Assembly: GCA_022565015.1 (NCBI GenBank)
Contig: JADFKI010000156.1
Span: 1 to 8,772, forward strand
Length of the DNA: 8,772 nt
Direction of reading: 5' to 3'
Source of the DNA: Chloroflexota bacterium
GTDB taxonomy: Bacteria; Chloroflexota; Dehalococcoidia; Lucifugimonadales; JADFKI01
Within the stretch, counting starts at the first letter, position 1; every line of letters starts with the position of its first letter. Position numbers and translations under genes: made by a program. The notes under the pieces were generated by a model. That model made no database searches. It had not been told where the DNA came from and saw only the letters and a list, made by a program, of their open reading frames with translations. Below, in pieces: positions 1 through 5,867 of the stretch.

Positions 1-153
1 ACGACGCCGTCTGCCATATTCGCCATTCGCCTAAAAGTAGCTGGGATATCCGTGCTGGACCGGCTCGAAGGATAGTTTGTCTGAACATCTGTCTTTTCCG
101 GGCGCGGCTCCTGCTCATGCACTGGCCAACGCTAAGGACGCGCTTCGTTAACA
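1..153. other. Left-edge stretch with no gene I can support
   Basis: I see no convincing coding sequence here. The + frames are short: one is open from the edge only to a TAG at 73-75, another to a TAA at about 174-176 with unnatural Cys/His/Arg-rich composition. On the - strand an ATG at 26-24 (reading Met-Ala-Asn-Met-Ala-Asp-Gly-Val) could begin a divergent gene running off the left edge, with only a weak AGG upstream. Eight codons are too few to call it. Confidence 0.5.
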
Positions 154-182
154 TTGCAACTGATATATCTGGCTAATATAAT
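154..182 (+). promoter_or_regulatory. Sigma-70-type promoter for the geranylgeranyl reductase-like gene
   Basis: A perfect TATAAT -10 hexamer lies at 177-182. A TTGCAA -35 hexamer (4 of 6 matches to TTGACA) lies at 154-159, with an exact 17-bp spacer. Transcription would start near 189-190, giving a leader of about 90 nt before the ATG at 280. The surrounding DNA is locally AT-rich against a GC-rich background. The match is seen in the sequence; promoter activity is inferred. Confidence 0.62.
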
Positions 183-198
183 TCGGGTCGGCCAGACG

Positions 199-231
199 TG
201 AACGCTCCGCGTGCCTTTCGCATCGCGTTCA
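199..231 (+). repeat. 7-bp inverted repeat in the leader (TGAACGC...GCGTTCA)
   Basis: TGAACGC at 199-205 is the exact reverse complement of GCGTTCA at 225-231, with a 19-nt loop. GCG (209-211) and CGC (219-221) inside the loop could add a short inner stem. It begins about ten bases after the predicted transcription start. It could be an RNA hairpin in the 5' leader or a DNA operator just downstream of the promoter. The arms could also be chance at this length. Confidence 0.35.
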
Positions 232-279
232 GGTCAGTCCAGTGCAAGTTTTTCTGGGTCTGGATTCGCCGGTACACAC

Positions 280-1521
280 ATGCGTTATGACGTCATCGTA
301 GTCGGAGCAGGTCCCGCGGGCAGTACGACGGCCCGTGAATGTGCGAGTCACGGTCTTTCCGTCTTGATGCTGGACAAGGCCGAGTTTCCCAGGGACAAGC
401 CGTGCGGCGGCGGGGTAACGATTCGGGCGGCAAACCTTCTGCCGTTCGACCTGACCTCGGTCACTGAGCGTACGGCGAAGGGGCTGCACTTTTCGTTCAG
501 GCAGGGCAATGGGTTCAACAGAACATCCGAACACGACCTCGTCTACCTGACGCAGCGCCTGAAGCTAGACCAGCTCCTCGTCGAGAAGGCCGTTGAATCC
601 GGCGCTTCACTGCGCGAGCGCTGTTTCATCAGATCGGTCGAAAGGCAACCGACCCGGGTCGTCGTTCGCGCCAATGGCTGCGCCTTCGAGGGCTCCGTCC
701 TCGTAGGGGCGGACGGAGCGAACGGCGTCACAGCTCGGCTGTCGGGCCTGAAGGTAAGATTGGCCCAGGGCATAGCAATGGAGGGAAACATCACGCCCAG
801 GGGCCGGTTTCCCTCGGAATGGGAGAACGTCGTCGGGCTGGACATCGGGTGTACTCCGGGCGGCTATGGATGGCTCTTTCCGAAGTCGGACCACATCAAT
901 ATCGGCATGGGAGCGTGGAGGCACTTTGGGCCGAGTCTCAAGGAGTCTCTCGGCCGCCTGGTACGGTACTACGGCTTCGAACCGGCGGACATCTGGGGAC
1001 TTCGAGGGCATCACATGCCGGTGCGCCTGCCCGGCTCAGCGCTTATGGACGGCAACATCTTGCTGGTCGGAGATGCCGCGGGTCTGCTGGACCCTTTCAC
1101 GGGCGAGGGCATACACTCGGCAATATGGAGCGGCCAGGCCGCGGCCAGAGCGATTAGCGCGTACATCGCCAGTAAATCAGACAATCTCGAAGAATATCGC
1201 ACGGACGTCGAAGAGGGGTTGGGGCTCGATCTGAAGGTATCGAGGCAGTACCAGGACCTGTTCCATCTGACGCCGAGATTTTACATGTGGGTGGCGAAGA
1301 ACACCTCTGTGCTGTGGGGCCTTACCTGTAGACTCATGCGGGGCGACCAGACTTACTGCGGCGTCATGAAAAATCACCGAAAGCTCGAAACGGCAGTCGA
1401 GCTGATTTCGGACCTGGTCCGAGTCACGCCATTCTTGCAGCGACGGTCTGGTATGAAGGAGCCGGGTCCCCCTCAGAGATTCTTCCTCAGCGGGGCGCAT
1501 CATCGGCAACGCCGTCAATAA
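280..1521 (+). CDS. FAD-dependent geranylgeranyl reductase family protein
   Basis: Predicted flavoprotein of 413 residues in the geranylgeranyl reductase family, whose members saturate prenyl-chain double bonds in chlorophyll, quinone or lipid precursors; the substrate here is unknown. The N-terminal Rossmann motif GAGPAG is at residues 9-14 with an acidic D32 at the end of the second strand. The family-typical PCGGG follows at 41-45, Y196-G-W-L-F-P-K202 matches the GYGW-FPK block, and the second FAD motif G264-D-A-A-G-L-L-D-P runs on into FTGEGI. The reading frame is open back to a GTG at 211, but the protein family begins at the ATG at 280, just before the Rossmann strand, so I chose that. 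Neither start has a good ribosome site. The predicted promoter at 154-182 precedes it. The family call is strong; a role in isoprenoid quinone or carotenoid reduction is only inference. Confidence 0.88.
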   Translation: MRYDVIVVGAGPAGSTTARECASHGLSVLMLDKAEFPRDKPCGGGVTIRAANLLPFDLTSVTERTAKGLHFSFRQGNGFNRTSEHDLVYLTQRLKLDQLLVEKAVESGASLRERCFIRSVERQPTRVVVRANGCAFEGSVLVGADGANGVTARLSGLKVRLAQGIAMEGNITPRGRFPSEWENVVGLDIGCTPGGYGWLFPKSDHINIGMGAWRHFGPSLKESLGRLVRYYGFEPADIWGLRGHHMPVRLPGSALMDGNILLVGDAAGLLDPFTGEGIHSAIWSGQAAARAISAYIASKSDNLEEYRTDVEEGLGLDLKVSRQYQDLFHLTPRFYMWVAKNTSVLWGLTCRLMRGDQTYCGVMKNHRKLETAVELISDLVRVTPFLQRRSGMKEPGPPQRFFLSGAHHRQRRQ

Positions 1522-1523
1522 CC

Positions 1524-1565
1524 GAGGACGATTGCCCCGGTAATACGGAGGGTCCTCTCCGTCTT
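1524..1565 (+). terminator. Possible weak terminator or attenuator hairpin after the reductase gene
   Basis: ACGGAG (1545-1550) and CTCCGT (1557-1562) form a perfect 6-bp stem with a 6-nt loop, followed by a short pyrimidine run (CTT) rather than a true U-tract. GAGGAC (1524-1529) can instead pair with GTCCTC (1552-1557), which shares base 1557 with the first stem, so the two folds compete. It sits between the reductase stop codon and the next gene. Without a U-run, intrinsic termination is doubtful. Confidence 0.28.
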
Positions 1566-1644
1566 GCAGGACCAGAAGAATTGTCTCGCAGAAGCGGAAC
1601 AATTGCGTCGCAGAACCAGATCACCGGATTTATATAGAAATCGT

Positions 1645-1648
1645 GGAG
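1645..1648 (+). promoter_or_regulatory. Ribosome binding site that fixes the ComB-like start
   Basis: GGAG lies 6 nt before the ATG at 1655. The frame is also open from a GTG at 1643, but that codon overlaps this site, so the GTG start would remove it. The ATG is therefore preferred. Confidence 0.6.
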
Positions 1649-1654
1649 CTATGC

Positions 1655-2344
1655 ATGGAAATCAGGATAGGCAGCCTATTGAGAGGAGCGCAGGAAGCCG
1701 AGGGCACGGCGATAATCATCGACGTCTTCAGGGCCTTCACGACCGCCGCGATAGCATTTTCCAGGGGCGTCGAGAAGATCGTGCTGGTCGCCGAGATCGA
1801 AGAGGCGCTTCAGCTGCGAAACGCGGGCGTTGGCCAGATATGCATGGGAGAGGTGGCCGGAATGCGCCCGGAGGGGTTCGATTACGGCAACTCCCCTTAT
1901 GAGCTCTCGCAGGCCGACGTCGCCGGCAAGACCCTGATTCAGTCGACGCGCGCGGGGACGGTCGGAGTCGCGGCCGCGGGCAGGGCCGACCAGATCTACG
2001 TGGGGTCGCTGGTAATTGCCGACGCCACGGTGAAGGCCATCAGCCGGGAGAATCCGGATATCGTCAGCATCGTGGCCATGGGCGCCGAGGCCAAGGTGCG
2101 CGCAGACGAAGATGAGCAGTGCGGCCTCTATCTGCGCAACCTGTTCCAGGGCCGGCGACCCTCCCACGATTCCGTTCGCAGCCTGATACTTGCGGGCGAG
2201 GAGGCCCAGAAGTACGGTGACCCGGACCGGCCGCATTTTCGCTCCGAGGACCGCGAGGCCGCGCTTCAGATAGACAGCATTCCCTTCGCAATCAAGGTGA
2301 CCAGGGAAGACGGCATGCTGGTCGCGCGAAAAGTGAGCATATGA
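1655..2344 (+). CDS. ComB-like 2-phosphosulfolactate phosphatase family protein
   Basis: Predicted 229-residue protein of the ComB family. The founding methanogen enzyme is a Mg-dependent phosphatase that removes phosphate from 2-phosphosulfolactate in coenzyme M synthesis; bacterial homologues are common and mostly of unproven substrate. Recognisable blocks are D23-V-F-R26 followed by A-F-T-T (family DVLRA-TT), M64-G-E66, the highly characteristic G74-F-D-Y-G-N-S-P81, and S97-T-R-A-G-T102 in place of the TTNGT-like loop. Length fits the family. The start is the ATG with a GGAG site 6 nt upstream. It lies 23 bp ahead of an aldo/keto reductase with a strong ribosome site, so the two are probably co-transcribed. 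No ComA, ComC, ComD or ComE homologue is in the window, so a coenzyme M or sulfolactate role is not supported by context. Confidence 0.82.
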   Translation: MEIRIGSLLRGAQEAEGTAIIIDVFRAFTTAAIAFSRGVEKIVLVAEIEEALQLRNAGVGQICMGEVAGMRPEGFDYGNSPYELSQADVAGKTLIQSTRAGTVGVAAAGRADQIYVGSLVIADATVKAISRENPDIVSIVAMGAEAKVRADEDEQCGLYLRNLFQGRRPSHDSVRSLILAGEEAQKYGDPDRPHFRSEDREAALQIDSIPFAIKVTREDGMLVARKVSI

Positions 2345-2367
2345 TTAACCGTTCGGAGGAGTGATCT

Positions 2368-3294
2368 ATGGACTATCGTCAGCTGGGCCGGTCGGGCCTT
2401 CAGGTCTCCGCTATAGGGCTGGGCACGAACAATTTCGGCCGGCAGCTAGACGCGAAGGCCACGGAAATCGTGATCAACCATGCCCTGGATATGGGCATTA
2501 ACATGATCGATACCTCCAACAGCTACAGCGGCGGTCGCTCAGAGGAGTTCATAGGCCGCGCCCTGAAAGGCAAGAGGCACGAGGCGATTATCGCGACGAA
2601 GGTATCGAGCAGAGTAGGGGAAGGCCCCAACATGGGAGGGAACTCTCGGCAGCACATACTGGCCGAAGTGGAGAACAGCCTTCGACGCCTGGGCACCGAC
2701 TATATCGACCTCTACCAGATACACTGGTGGGACCCAAATACGCCCATCGAGGAGACCCTCAAGGTGCTGAACGACCTGATAACCCAGGGCAAGGTCCGTT
2801 ACATAGGCTGCTCCAATCTCAAGGCCTGGCAGCTCTGCGAATCGGTCTGGGCAGGCAGGGCCTCGGGGCTCGCAAGTTTCGCCAGCGTGCAGCCAAGCTA
2901 CAGCATGATGGACCGCGAGGTCGAGTCCGAGCTGGTGCCGTTCTGCAAGTCCTACGGCGTGGGCATACTGCCGTATTATCCTCTGGCCAACGGATTCCTC
3001 ACTGGAAAGTATGTGCGAGGCCAGGGGGCTCCCGAAGGCACCCGCCTCGCGGATAACGACCGGGGAATGTTTACGGACGAAAACTTCGACATGTTGGAAC
3101 GCCTGGAAGCATTCTGCGCCGAGCGCGACCACACCGTCCTGGAATTGGCGTTTGCCTGGCTGCTGGCGAATCCCAACGTCAGCTCTGTCATAGCGGGCGC
3201 CACGAAGGCGGAGCAGGTCGTCGGCAACGCAAAGGCCGGTGGCTGGAGCCTGACGGAAGAAGAGTACGACGAAGTAACAGCCATGCTTCCGTAG
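2368..3294 (+). CDS. Aldo/keto reductase
   Basis: Predicted 308-residue cytosolic NAD(P)H-dependent oxidoreductase of the aldo/keto reductase superfamily, an (alpha/beta)8 barrel interconverting carbonyls and alcohols. The full catalytic tetrad is present: D48 in MIDTS, Y53 in NSY, K78 in ATK and H119 in QIH. G147-C-S-N150 matches the conserved GxSN block, Q175 lies in VQPSYS, and the C-terminal IAGATKAEQVVGN matches the cofactor phosphate-binding segment. The length is normal. The start ATG has a strong GGAGGAG site (2355-2361) 6 nt upstream. The gene follows the ComB-like gene by 23 bp, suggesting a two-gene transcription unit. The substrate cannot be predicted; the pattern resembles general aldehyde or sugar-type reductases of the superfamily. 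Confidence 0.93.
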   Translation: MDYRQLGRSGLQVSAIGLGTNNFGRQLDAKATEIVINHALDMGINMIDTSNSYSGGRSEEFIGRALKGKRHEAIIATKVSSRVGEGPNMGGNSRQHILAEVENSLRRLGTDYIDLYQIHWWDPNTPIEETLKVLNDLITQGKVRYIGCSNLKAWQLCESVWAGRASGLASFASVQPSYSMMDREVESELVPFCKSYGVGILPYYPLANGFLTGKYVRGQGAPEGTRLADNDRGMFTDENFDMLERLEAFCAERDHTVLELAFAWLLANPNVSSVIAGATKAEQVVGNAKAGGWSLTEEEYDEVTAMLP

Positions 3295-3302
3295 GCACTT
3301 GC

Positions 3303-3314
3303 GGGGAAGTCCCC
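3303..3314 (+). other. Small GC hairpin just after the aldo/keto reductase
   Basis: GGGG (3303-3306) pairs with CCCC (3311-3314) around an AAGT loop, 8 bp past the stop codon. There is no U-run after it, so I do not call it a terminator. A similar hairpin follows the luciferase-like gene. Confidence 0.25.
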
Positions 3315-3355
3315 CAGACATTCCCATGGCACGTCGATGTTCACTTGGTTATTCG

Positions 3356-3384
3356 TTGACATCGGGGTAATCTCAAAGTATCCT
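3356..3384 (+). promoter_or_regulatory. Sigma-70-type promoter for the surface-protein/oxidoreductase pair
   Basis: A perfect TTGACA -35 hexamer is at 3356-3361 and TATCCT (4 of 6 to TATAAT) is at 3379-3384, separated by exactly 17 bp. Transcription would begin near 3391. This lies inside the longest open frame of the downstream gene (which reaches back to an ATG at 3337), so that upstream ATG could not be translated from this transcript. This supports an internal start at 3433 or 3457. Confidence 0.65.
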
Positions 3385-3456
3385 TCCCCCTGCCAATCCA
3401 CTTTCTCTTCTGTCTATTGGCAACCGGCAGCCTTGAAGTCGACGGTATTAGCGCAG

Positions 3457-4320
3457 ATGAAATGGGTATCGATCGCGTCCGGGTCCTTTCTTCTGTCGCT
3501 GATAACCGTCGTAACCATCGCGTCCGCAGACCACATCCCCGAGGACTCTGTGGACTTTCAAAGCGACTCATACTTGTTTGGCGAGACCGCCTCGTTCATC
3601 GTAGTCGATGAGGACCTTTCGCGGCCTGCATCTTGCACAGCCTCCTGGGGCCCGATATCCCAGACGGTATTCCCCTCGGAGTGGTGGAGCCTCTCCTCCG
3701 GCGAGCCGGAACCGCAGGTATTCTCCCTCAACGAAGGCTGCACTTATGACGTTCTGGACCCGCCGAAAACACCCCTGCGGTCTGAACCGGCGCCGCAGGT
3801 CAAGGTAAACGGGATAGCCGTGTTTGCATCGGTAGATGCCGATGCCGGATCCTTCGCGGTCTCCACCAGGGTCAACGCCAGCAGCACCCTTTCTGCCGTC
3901 TTCTTCTTCGACGCCCCGAACATTTATCTCCCCACTGACGGCCTGATAATCGTATCTTCCTCTTCGGACGCGGAAGGCGAGCCTGCAGGTCTGCGTGAGG
4001 TGGCCGGCGAAAAGGAAGATACGGACAGCCCCGACTCCGGAATATTCCTGGGGCAGGTAGACCTGAGCAATAACACGGATGCCCTGGCGAAAGGAGACGG
4101 CGCCGTTTACGTTCAAGGCGGTGACGTTCTGACGGCACGCTACCTCGATGGAGGAGAGGTACAGATCGCCGAGGCCCAGGCGACGGTCCAGGGCATTTCG
4201 CCGACGCCTACCCCCATCCCCGCCGCAGGGTCCGTGGCGTCGGTGGCGCTGGCGCTGTCCCTTGCTGCTATACTTGCCTGGAAGCTGACGAGGCCGGAGT
4301 CAACCAAAAGTGAGGCATAG
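3457..4320 (+). CDS. Secreted, C-terminally membrane-anchored protein of unknown function
   Basis: I do not recognise a named family. From the ATG at 3457 the product has 287 residues: a signal peptide (K2, hydrophobic 4-22, A-S-A ending at 24), a mature ectodomain, a P-T-P-T-P-I-P stalk at 249-255, one membrane helix at about 256-275 and a KLTR stop-transfer end. The ectodomain opens with V32-D-F...Y39..G42-E..., then V49-V-D-E-D-L, and closes with D193-S-G-I-F-L-G199 and G222-D-V-L-T-A-R-Y229. That order resembles beta-sandwich modules of archaeal and bacterial surface proteins (DSGVF.G... GDT.TA.Y). C60 and C95 could form a disulfide. An in-frame TTG at 3433 is an alternative start adding eight residues; an ATG at 3337 lies upstream of the predicted promoter. 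Neither likely start has a good ribosome site. The oxidoreductase gene follows after 9 bp, with its ribosome site over this stop codon. Confidence 0.75.
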   Translation: MKWVSIASGSFLLSLITVVTIASADHIPEDSVDFQSDSYLFGETASFIVVDEDLSRPASCTASWGPISQTVFPSEWWSLSSGEPEPQVFSLNEGCTYDVLDPPKTPLRSEPAPQVKVNGIAVFASVDADAGSFAVSTRVNASSTLSAVFFFDAPNIYLPTDGLIIVSSSSDAEGEPAGLREVAGEKEDTDSPDSGIFLGQVDLSNNTDALAKGDGAVYVQGGDVLTARYLDGGEVQIAEAQATVQGISPTPTPIPAAGSVASVALALSLAAILAWKLTRPESTKSEA

Positions 4321-4323
4321 GAG
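4319..4323 (+). promoter_or_regulatory. Ribosome binding site for a TTG start, overlapping the upstream stop
   Basis: AGGAG at 4319-4323 shares bases with the TAG stop (4318-4320) of the surface protein and sits 6 nt before the TTG at 4330. It makes the TTG credible as the start and suggests translational coupling. Confidence 0.6.
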
Positions 4324-4329
4324 ACGACG

Positions 4330-5226
4330 TTGAAGTTCGGATTTATCATTCCTCACAACTACGGCCTGAGCGATCCCCAGGATGTGCTGGACGTCGCCAC
4401 GAAGGCGGAAGAGCTCGGGTTCGATTCGATCTGGGTGAACCATCACGTTCTCCATGCCGGATACATATTGGACCGCCTTGGCGACAAGCCATACTACGAC
4501 TGCCTCACGGTGCTGACGTATGCCGCGGCCATTACGAGCAACATAGGTCTCGGCACGACGGTCCTGGTGCTGCCGTACCTCAACCCGCTCGTGCTGGCGA
4601 AGACCCTGGCGACGCTGGACGTGATGTCGGGCGGCAGGCTCAGAATAGGCGTGGGCGTCGGTACGCTGAAGCATGAGTCCGACAGCCTGGGCGCTCAGTT
4701 CGAAGGGCGAGGCCGCTACGCCGACGAAAGCATTTCGGTCATGAAGGCCCTGTGGACTCAGGAAGACCCCACGTTTGAAGGGGAACATTTCAGTTTTTCC
4801 GGCATAAAGTTCTCCCCCAAGCCGAAACAGGACCCGCACCCGCCAATACTCATCGGCGGGATGAGCCGGGCCGCCCTCCGCCGAGTCGCCAGGCTGGGAG
4901 ACGGGTGGCATCCCAACGGCGTTGCGCCGGACGGGCTGGATGAGCCCCTGGGCTACCTGCGGCGGCGGCTCGAGTCCGAAGGCAGAAAGCTCTCGGACAT
5001 TGAGCTGTCGGTGCGTAACGAGCTGTCGGTCCTGGACTCGTCGGACTCGTCAACCGCCGGCCCAATGGTTGGCACGCCGGACGAGCTGGTCGACACAATA
5101 GAAGGCTACGCCGACAAGGGCGTATCGGAGATGGTGTTTCAGGTAAGCACCGACGACGTGCCTCGCATACACCGCACAATGGAGTCCTTCGCGGGCAAGG
5201 TCATGCCCAGGGTCACCAGGGGTTAG
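4330..5226 (+). CDS. Luciferase-like (LLM class) flavin/F420-dependent oxidoreductase
   Basis: Predicted 298-residue (beta/alpha)8 barrel enzyme of the bacterial luciferase-like superfamily, which use FMN or coenzyme F420 for monooxygenation or hydride transfer. The start is a TTG with an AGGAG site; the next residues, K-F-G-F-I-I-P, form the typical first barrel strand. Family blocks are A26-E-E-L-G-F-D-S-I-W35, L81-P-Y-L-N-P-L-V-L-A-K91, L96-D-V-M-S-G-G-R-L104 and G107-V-G-V-G111, followed by F-E-G-R-G-R-Y-A-D-E and a P-P-I-L-I-G-G strand. These resemble the F420-dependent subgroup more than luciferase alpha/beta, but the cofactor cannot be assigned from sequence alone. The length is normal and no transit or membrane segment is seen, so it should be cytosolic. 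It follows the surface protein by 9 bp, probably sharing the 3356-3384 promoter. The substrate is unknown. Confidence 0.9.
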   Translation: MKFGFIIPHNYGLSDPQDVLDVATKAEELGFDSIWVNHHVLHAGYILDRLGDKPYYDCLTVLTYAAAITSNIGLGTTVLVLPYLNPLVLAKTLATLDVMSGGRLRIGVGVGTLKHESDSLGAQFEGRGRYADESISVMKALWTQEDPTFEGEHFSFSGIKFSPKPKQDPHPPILIGGMSRAALRRVARLGDGWHPNGVAPDGLDEPLGYLRRRLESEGRKLSDIELSVRNELSVLDSSDSSTAGPMVGTPDELVDTIEGYADKGVSEMVFQVSTDDVPRIHRTMESFAGKVMPRVTRG

Positions 5227-5242
5227 TCATTCCAAGGTCATG

Positions 5243-5258
5243 CTCGGGGAAGCCCGGG
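5243..5258. other. Hairpin in the convergent intergenic gap
   Basis: CTCGGG (5243-5248) can pair with CCCGGG (5253-5258), counting one T-G wobble, around a GAAG tetraloop. It lies between the converging stop codons at 5226 and 5275. No T-run follows on either strand, so it is at best a weak or factor-dependent end signal for both transcripts. Confidence 0.3.
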
Positions 5259-5274
5259 GCCGACCGGACGGAAA

Positions 5275-5820
5275 TCAGGGTAGGCGCGCCATGTCGGAGG
5301 TAGGCTCTACCTCGAAGGCGTTGAGAGCACAGGCCAGCATACCGTAGTAGCCCATCGTCGCCGTTAGCTCCGTCACACCCTGCTCCCCGAACTTGTTCTT
5401 CGCCTTCTCGAAGGTGGCGGCAGAGACTCGATGGTCCGTGAGCAGCTCACGGCCGTAGCTCACGACAAGGGCCTCGTCGTCAGTCAACGAGCCCAGGTCT
5501 CCCCTGGAAGCGACCACATCTATCGCGACATCCCGGACGCCCTCTTTTCTGGCCAGCCTCTCGTGCGCGCCCCACTCGTAATCGCAATCGAACTCGCGGG
5601 CCGCCGTTATGATGGCGAGCTCTCGGAGTGCGGGCTCGAGGATGGAGTTGAACCTGATGTAGGCCCCGAGATGGGCCGCCCTTCCAGCGATTTCGGGGCT
5701 GTGCAGCAGCATGGCGAATGGCCCGCTGATTCTGCCTCGACTCTCGGCTATTTCGTCGACAATGTGACGCTGTTCGGGGGCGACATCGTCGCGGGTCGTT
5801 ATCTGCGGTAGTCGTGCCAT
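5275..5820 (-). CDS. Carboxymuconolactone decarboxylase / AhpD-like family protein
   Basis: Predicted 181-residue all-helical protein of the CMD/AhpD superfamily, which includes gamma-carboxymuconolactone decarboxylase and alkylhydroperoxidase-like proteins. The conserved core is L65-R-E-L...T-A-A-R75, then C79-D-Y-E-W-G-A-H86, with E67, C79, E82 and H86 the likely functional residues. There is a single cysteine ahead of the histidine rather than the CxxC pair of AhpD peroxidases, so a thiol peroxidase role like AhpD is unlikely. The length is that of the longer single-domain members often annotated as 4-carboxymuconolactone decarboxylase, but the substrate cannot be fixed. The ATG is preceded by a very strong GGAGGAGG site (5833-5826). 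It starts 47 bp after the stop of the 656-residue membrane protein on the same strand and is probably co-transcribed with it. Confidence 0.87.
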   Translation of the reverse strand: MARLPQITTRDDVAPEQRHIVDEIAESRGRISGPFAMLLHSPEIAGRAAHLGAYIRFNSILEPALRELAIITAAREFDCDYEWGAHERLARKEGVRDVAIDVVASRGDLGSLTDDEALVVSYGRELLTDHRVSAATFEKAKNKFGEQGVTELTATMGYYGMLACALNAFEVEPTSDMARLP

Positions 5821-5867
5821 TCAGTCCTCCTCCGGCTGGTGGGGATTGCCCAAAATAGGTACGTGCG

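Noticed and set aside
211..279. Longer reductase start at the GTG at 211
   Set aside because: The extra 23 residues are Ser/Gly-rich and unlike the family, whose members begin just before the Rossmann strand; the GTG also lies in the loop of the leader inverted repeat.
1603..1636. TTGCGT and TATATA before the ComB-like gene as a promoter
   Set aside because: The spacer is 22 bp, too long, and no better -35 sits at 16-18 bp.
2539..3327. Long open frame of 262 codons on the - strand under the aldo/keto reductase
   Set aside because: It is antisense to a gene with a complete catalytic tetrad and strong ribosome site, and its translation shows no recognisable motif; it is a shadow of GC-rich codon usage.
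3337..3456. N-terminal extension of the surface protein from the ATG at 3337
   Set aside because: It lies upstream of the TTGACA/TATCCT promoter and would bury the signal peptide behind 40 residues of unconvincing sequence.
5275..5820. The peptide MARLP occurs at both ends of the CMD-family protein
   Set aside because: Five residues with different codons at each end; I see no further similarity around them and take it as chance.
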